Assembly (NCBI GenBank): GCA_016180605.1
Contig: JACPAW010000009.1
Span: 1-9,416 of the forward strand
DNA: 9,416 nt
DNA from: Candidatus Omnitrophota bacterium
Lineage (GTDB): Bacteria > Omnitrophota > Gorgyraeia > Aquiviventales > Aquiviventaceae
Direction: 5' to 3'
Made by a program: the position numbers and the translations under genes
Part shown: piece by piece, positions 5,966 to 9,416 of the stretch
How the letters are laid out: every line of letters begins with the position of its first letter
Position numbering within the stretch: the first letter of the stretch is position 1
Notes under the pieces: model-generated
What the model saw: only the letters and a program-made list of their open reading frames with translations
Databases searched by the model: none
What the model was told of the DNA's origin: nothing

Positions 5966-7605
5966 GCGCGGTTCAGGATTCTCTTCAAGAGATCGCTTCT
6001 CATGAAGAAACATGGAAGGAGGTTTCTTCCGAGCGGCGGCGATACCCGCGTTTGGAACACAAAACCGCCATTGTAGGAACGGTTGGGCCATGGTACCGGC
6101 GGCGAAAGCTGAAAGGAATGCTGGTTAACTTAAGTGCGACAGGCATCGCGTTGCGATTTCCGAGGACCGCTTGCCTTGTTCCGGGTGCCCGGCTACGCGT
6201 TCAACTGGAAGTGCCACCTCCTCCGGTTCCGTTAGGTTCAGAATCCCATGGAGGGCGCTGTTTCGTATCGGGGTGGATCATGTGGAGCCGACTCTCTTCT
6301 GCCGAGGATTTACTTTGCGGCATTCGATTGTCCAAGCAGATCCAAGAGTCCCTTCAAATGCAAGGCTGGGCATGGGCGCGCGCGGTATTGCTCGGCATTG
6401 CCGGTTTGTTGCTGGCCATGATCCTTTTTTTGAAAACTTACAACATCAGGTGGTTTTGGTATGAACCTTGGTTCAACTTATATAGTTTGGTGGTGGCAGG
6501 TTACATTTTATCGAGAACCCTACTCGCTTTGTTTTATCGGCCACCGAAAGATTGTGGATTTCTACCGACTGTCTCCGTGGTGATTGCCGTTAAAAACGAA
6601 GAATCCCATATCGCCGAAACGATCGAGCATTGCTTCCAATCCCGCTACCCTGCTGACCGCATGGAGGTGATCCTGGTGGATGATGGCTCAACCGACGGCA
6701 CTTGGGCGGCTGTCAGGAAGCTGCTGAGTCGTTTTCCAAATCTACGGACATTTCAGTTTACGACCAACCGCGGCAAGCGGCATGCAATGGCATTAGGTGC
6801 GGAACAAGCATGCGGAGAAATTTTGGTATACGTGGATTCGGATAGCTACCTAGATCCGGATGGAATCTATCAGCTCGTCCAAGGTTTTACTGACCCCAAA
6901 ATCGGTGCCATTGCAGGCCACGTCGAAGTGGTCGTGGAGGAAAGCAACCCGATTTCCAAGATGGAAAGCGTGCGCTATTTCATTTCCCATCGGGTGATGA
7001 AGGCGGCAGAAAGCGTTTTTGGCTGTGTCACCTGTTGCTCCGGGGCTTTTTCCGCCTATCGACGTTCCGCTGCCATGGCGGTGTTGCCCCGGTGGCTGAA
7101 CCAGACGTTCCTGGGCACTCAGTCGACTTTCGGAGATGATCGAAGCCTGACGAATTTTATTTTGCGCGATCATCGGGTTGTTTTCTGCGAAAGAGCTCGT
7201 TGCTCCACTTATGTTCCTGCGACTTGGGGAAAGTATTTCCGGCAGCAGCTTCGGTGGAAAAAGTCGTGGTCTCGGGAAACATTGGTCGCTTCGCGAATCA
7301 TGTACCGCAAGCACCCTCTGGCGGCGATTCCTTATTACGTCGGAGTGATTCTGACGTTATTTGCGCCGCTAATGGTCATCCGCAACGTGATCGTGCTGCC
7401 TTTGTTTTATTCCATGAACTGCCTCTCCTATCTTGTCGGGCTCCTGCTGGTTTATCTTTTCTTCTGCTGTATCTACGTTTATTTCACGCGCTCCCGTTTC
7501 TGGTACTACGGCCTGATTTTTGCAGGGCTTTATATCGGGGTACTCAGTTGGCAGAACTATTACGCCATGGCAACAGTTTCGAAAACGCATTGGGGGACTC
7601 GATGA
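5962..7605 (+). CDS. PilZ-domain fused hyaluronan-synthase-like glycosyltransferase (GT2)
   Basis: This 547-residue inner-membrane protein is a processive polysaccharide synthase with a built-in cyclic di-GMP receptor. The cytoplasmic N-terminus is a PilZ domain (about 22-128) with both ligand motifs intact: R26-x3-R30 and N56-L-S58-A-T-G61. Two membrane helices follow (about 138-157 and 169-191), then the GT2 catalytic domain (about 203-440): VILVDDGSTDG (236-246), the DSD metal site (292-294), TCCSGAFSAYRR (357-368), GDDR (391-394) and QQLRW (428-432, the QxxRW motif of processive enzymes). Several hydrophobic helices (about 453-533) form the rest of the channel, and the protein ends in WGTR. 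The segments CCSG..SAYRR, INQTFLG-like LNQTFLG, GDDRSLTN and the terminal WGTR closely recall streptococcal HasA, so the product may be hyaluronan-like or a poly-HexNAc. Cellulose synthase BcsA carries PilZ at its other end. ATGA overlaps at both ends indicate translational coupling. Sugar specificity cannot be read from sequence. Confidence 0.9.
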   Translation: MSAVQDSLQEIASHEETWKEVSSERRRYPRLEHKTAIVGTVGPWYRRRKLKGMLVNLSATGIALRFPRTACLVPGARLRVQLEVPPPPVPLGSESHGGRCFVSGWIMWSRLSSAEDLLCGIRLSKQIQESLQMQGWAWARAVLLGIAGLLLAMILFLKTYNIRWFWYEPWFNLYSLVVAGYILSRTLLALFYRPPKDCGFLPTVSVVIAVKNEESHIAETIEHCFQSRYPADRMEVILVDDGSTDGTWAAVRKLLSRFPNLRTFQFTTNRGKRHAMALGAEQACGEILVYVDSDSYLDPDGIYQLVQGFTDPKIGAIAGHVEVVVEESNPISKMESVRYFISHRVMKAAESVFGCVTCCSGAFSAYRRSAAMAVLPRWLNQTFLGTQSTFGDDRSLTNFILRDHRVVFCERARCSTYVPATWGKYFRQQLRWKKSWSRETLVASRIMYRKHPLAAIPYYVGVILTLFAPLMVIRNVIVLPLFYSMNCLSYLVGLLLVYLFFCCIYVYFTRSRFWYYGLIFAGLYIGVLSWQNYYAMATVSKTHWGTR

Positions 7606-8951
7606 GTTCTCAGGACCAGGTCCGCTCCGACAGCTATGCCATCCATTGGGTCGTTACCATTGCGGTGATCCTAACTGGCATCATCGCAGGTGTCTATCTC
7701 TGGAACCGCCATCCCTCGATTCTCCCCAAGGTTTCGGAAGTATCCCCAGTCGAGGGGGTGGATTGGTTCCAGATCGTTCGAATTCCCGAAGTGCCCGACG
7801 ATGCAGCAGCAACGGCGCAGGCCGTGAAATGCTTGGAAAGCTGGCTTTCAGAGCTGCGGCGCAGCGGGTTTCAACCAATGCTGCTGTCTACGGTTCTGGC
7901 TCAACAAGAACGCGGCAACCGGCTTCCCAAGAAAACGGTCGTACTGCTTTTTCGGCCAGGACGCTTGCATACCTATGAGACCCTTGCTCCCATTCTCCAA
8001 AAAGAACAATGTCCTGCCGTATGGTTGACAGACCAAAAAGGAGTGGAGGATTCAGACCATAAGTACTTAAGCCGACATGTGCTCAACCAAATGACCCAAT
8101 CCGGTCTATGGGATGTCATCTGGTACCAGGCTGAACCTCGCAATGCAGAGCAAATGACTTTGGAGTGGGCAAATCGACAAGCAAAGCTTCCGAAAAAACG
8201 CCGATGGACTTTAGACCTGCGCGCCACTCACAAAGCGTTGAATCGATTCCAGGATGAGGAGGTACTTTATCATCTTCATGCGCGCTATCCTTGGAGTGGC
8301 GAAGAGCTGGTTCATCAGCTGTTAACGGAAGTGCCCGTGGAAGGTCCTGCGTATTTGACCGTCCGGCAAATTGGCTCAAGGGTATGGAGCCTGGCGGTTG
8401 AAGCAGAAGGAACACCCCAGCGCCAACCGTTTGGCTTGGAGGCCTCCATGAACTCCCGCCTGGCTGCTTTATCTTGGGCTTCCACGAGCGGGAAAAATGA
8501 TCATCTGCTGGAGCTGAATCTTCTTTCCCAGTCTGGAGATGTTTGGGTTTTACTTCGTTCTAATCAAGCGATTGGACAGGCCATCCGGATTGGCTTTACC
8601 ACGGAGCAAATATTGGTAGAACAAGACCACGAACAAACGCGAACGCGGCTTGCGGCGGTGCCATGGCCGGAATTACCCCGAGATCGCTTGATGGTGACCA
8701 TTCTTCTGCAGGGCAATCAACTCCAATTGAACCTTGGCGATCAGCCGGTGCTCAGGCTGGATTCCATCCGTGAACCGATGGACTCGCAAGGGCATGTCGA
8801 GTTGGTGGTCTACGACAAAGTCCGAGGTGCCGCAGGCGTAAAACTGGCGAGCCTGATTTTTGTACCCCTTCAGTTGCAAACACAGGTTCGCATAGCCAGA
8901 AAGGCGCAGCTACGAGGAGAATCTTCACTTCCTTGGTGGTGGGCAGCTTGA
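7602..8951 (+). CDS. membrane-anchored protein with degenerate polysaccharide-deacetylase-like domain
   Basis: The 449-residue protein begins with one membrane helix (about 15-35), so the bulk should be periplasmic. Residues about 55-180 match the flow of NodB/PgaB-type polysaccharide deacetylases: SGFQPMLLSTVLA (88-100), LPKKTVVLLFRPGR (108-121), an APILQKEQCPAVWLT stretch (129-143) and a QMTQSGLWDVIWY stretch (163-175). The usual TFDDGY is here L116-F-R118-P119-G-R121, and the usual SHT/SHS is W174-Y-Q, so the metal-binding aspartate and histidine are absent; it is probably inactive and may bind polymer. Residues about 250-425 are rich in beta strands (RIGFTTEQILV, MVTILLQGNQLQLNLGDQPVL, GHVELVVYD), suggesting a concanavalin/LamG-like sandwich that could bind sugar. 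The start at 7602 was chosen because it overlaps the synthase stop (ATGA), has GGGGGA before it, and is followed at once by a plausible membrane anchor; the frame stays open back to 7200 but that part lies inside the synthase gene. Domain assignment is by eye. Confidence 0.72.
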   Translation: MSSQDQVRSDSYAIHWVVTIAVILTGIIAGVYLWNRHPSILPKVSEVSPVEGVDWFQIVRIPEVPDDAAATAQAVKCLESWLSELRRSGFQPMLLSTVLAQQERGNRLPKKTVVLLFRPGRLHTYETLAPILQKEQCPAVWLTDQKGVEDSDHKYLSRHVLNQMTQSGLWDVIWYQAEPRNAEQMTLEWANRQAKLPKKRRWTLDLRATHKALNRFQDEEVLYHLHARYPWSGEELVHQLLTEVPVEGPAYLTVRQIGSRVWSLAVEAEGTPQRQPFGLEASMNSRLAALSWASTSGKNDHLLELNLLSQSGDVWVLLRSNQAIGQAIRIGFTTEQILVEQDHEQTRTRLAAVPWPELPRDRLMVTILLQGNQLQLNLGDQPVLRLDSIREPMDSQGHVELVVYDKVRGAAGVKLASLIFVPLQLQTQVRIARKAQLRGESSLPWWWAA

Positions 8952-9416
8952 CGGTGGCAGGTAGTGTTTTGTGGCTTCCCTTAAGAAATGGAGAGGCTCA
9001 GCCCCAGACAAAAGCAGACCAGCTTTACGGGCTTCATAGAGAGGCCGTGGCTCTCTACCGTGCTGGGCGCTATGAGCGTGCCGCGCGTCATTACCACGAG
9101 TTGGTAAAACTGCATCCAGGAAGCATTGATCTTCTTAAGGATTTCATGTGGGTATTGTGGCGCGCCAATCACAAAGAACGAGCGTCCGAAGTAGCCGTTC
9201 AAATCATTTTTTTGAAAGCAGATGACACAGAAGCATGGAATTTCCTAGGCAGTACGCAAATGGAGCTGGGCAGAAGAAGGCAGGCGATCCAGGCATTTGA
9301 AACGAGCCTGCAGTTGAATCCCACCCAGCTTAGGCTCTGGCGGGTTGTGGCCCAGCTGTACCTGGACTTGCGCCAATACGACCAAGCCATCCATCTCGTG
9401 AGCCAATTGCTTCAAC
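8933..9416 (+). CDS. TPR-repeat protein, probable polysaccharide export factor (3' end outside window)
   Basis: An open frame runs to the window end without a stop (161 codons from 8933). After a hydrophobic N-terminal segment (about 1-18) that looks like a signal sequence, tetratricopeptide repeats follow: ALYRAGRYERAARHYHELV (40-58), a divergent repeat (about 64-97), AWNFLGSTQMELGRRRQAI (101-119) followed by AFETSLQLNP, and the start of another (LYLDLRQYDQAIHLVSQLL, 142-160). TPR proteins sit in the periplasm in synthase-dependent export systems (N-terminal half of PgaA and BcsC, AlgK, PelB), which fits this position. No ATG is available: the best start is TTG 8933 (or GTG 8936 or 8939), about 13 bases after a GAGGAGA ribosome binding site (8914-8920), giving a 19-base overlap with the previous gene. 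The frame upstream reads RRIFTS, which would make a better basic signal-peptide head but holds no standard start codon, so the true start is uncertain. Whether a beta-barrel follows cannot be seen. Confidence 0.78.
   Translation, partial: MVVGSLTVAGSVLWLPLRNGEAQPQTKADQLYGLHREAVALYRAGRYERAARHYHELVKLHPGSIDLLKDFMWVLWRANHKERASEVAVQIIFLKADDTEAWNFLGSTQMELGRRRQAIQAFETSLQLNPTQLRLWRVVAQLYLDLRQYDQAIHLVSQLLQ

Noticed and set aside
7200..7601. Upstream extension of the pseudo-deacetylase frame to an ATG at 7200
   Set aside because: This part lies inside the synthase gene, which is conserved to its WGTR end; the ATGA overlap at 7602 with a purine-rich site and an immediate membrane helix gives a much better start.

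Overview
The window looks like a chromosomal piece of a Gram-negative bacterium with moderate GC. Evidence for the Gram-negative assignment is a secreted SIMPL-domain protein with a signal peptide at the left end and an apparently secreted TPR protein at the right end, which resembles the periplasmic/outer-membrane parts of polysaccharide exporters. I cannot assign a phylum from the sequence alone. All convincing genes are on the + strand.

Layout. Bases 1-90 are GC-rich (64 of 90) and can fold into a long imperfect hairpin. A good sigma70-type promoter (125-153) follows, and then a SIMPL/DUF541 gene (176-922). An AT-rich gap of 196 bp (923-1118) holds three short direct repeats and a cluster of TAACAAA direct and inverted repeats that looks like an operator. 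From 1119 to the right edge there is one tightly packed gene run: a UDP-HexNAc 6-dehydrogenase of the WbpA/TviB type, glmS, a membrane-anchored YvcK/GlmR-like protein, a PilZ-glycosyltransferase fusion whose catalytic part strongly resembles class I hyaluronan synthase, a membrane-anchored protein with a degenerate polysaccharide-deacetylase-like domain, and a TPR protein cut by the window end. Gaps are 23 and 27 bp, then two ATGA overlaps, then a probable 19-bp overlap.

How the genes fit together (inference). GlmS makes glucosamine-6-phosphate, the committed precursor of UDP-GlcNAc. The YvcK/GlmR family binds UDP-GlcNAc and in Bacillus has been linked to control of GlmS. The dehydrogenase can oxidise UDP-HexNAc to the uronate. 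The inner-membrane synthase would polymerise these sugars, gated by cyclic di-GMP through its N-terminal PilZ domain. The pseudo-deacetylase and TPR proteins would handle the chain in the periplasm and during export, in the positions held by PgaB and PgaA in poly-GlcNAc systems. The best candidate for a little-described system is this c-di-GMP-controlled, synthase-dependent exopolysaccharide operon with a hyaluronan-synthase-like polymerase, its own precursor supply and sensor genes, and a catalytically dead deacetylase.
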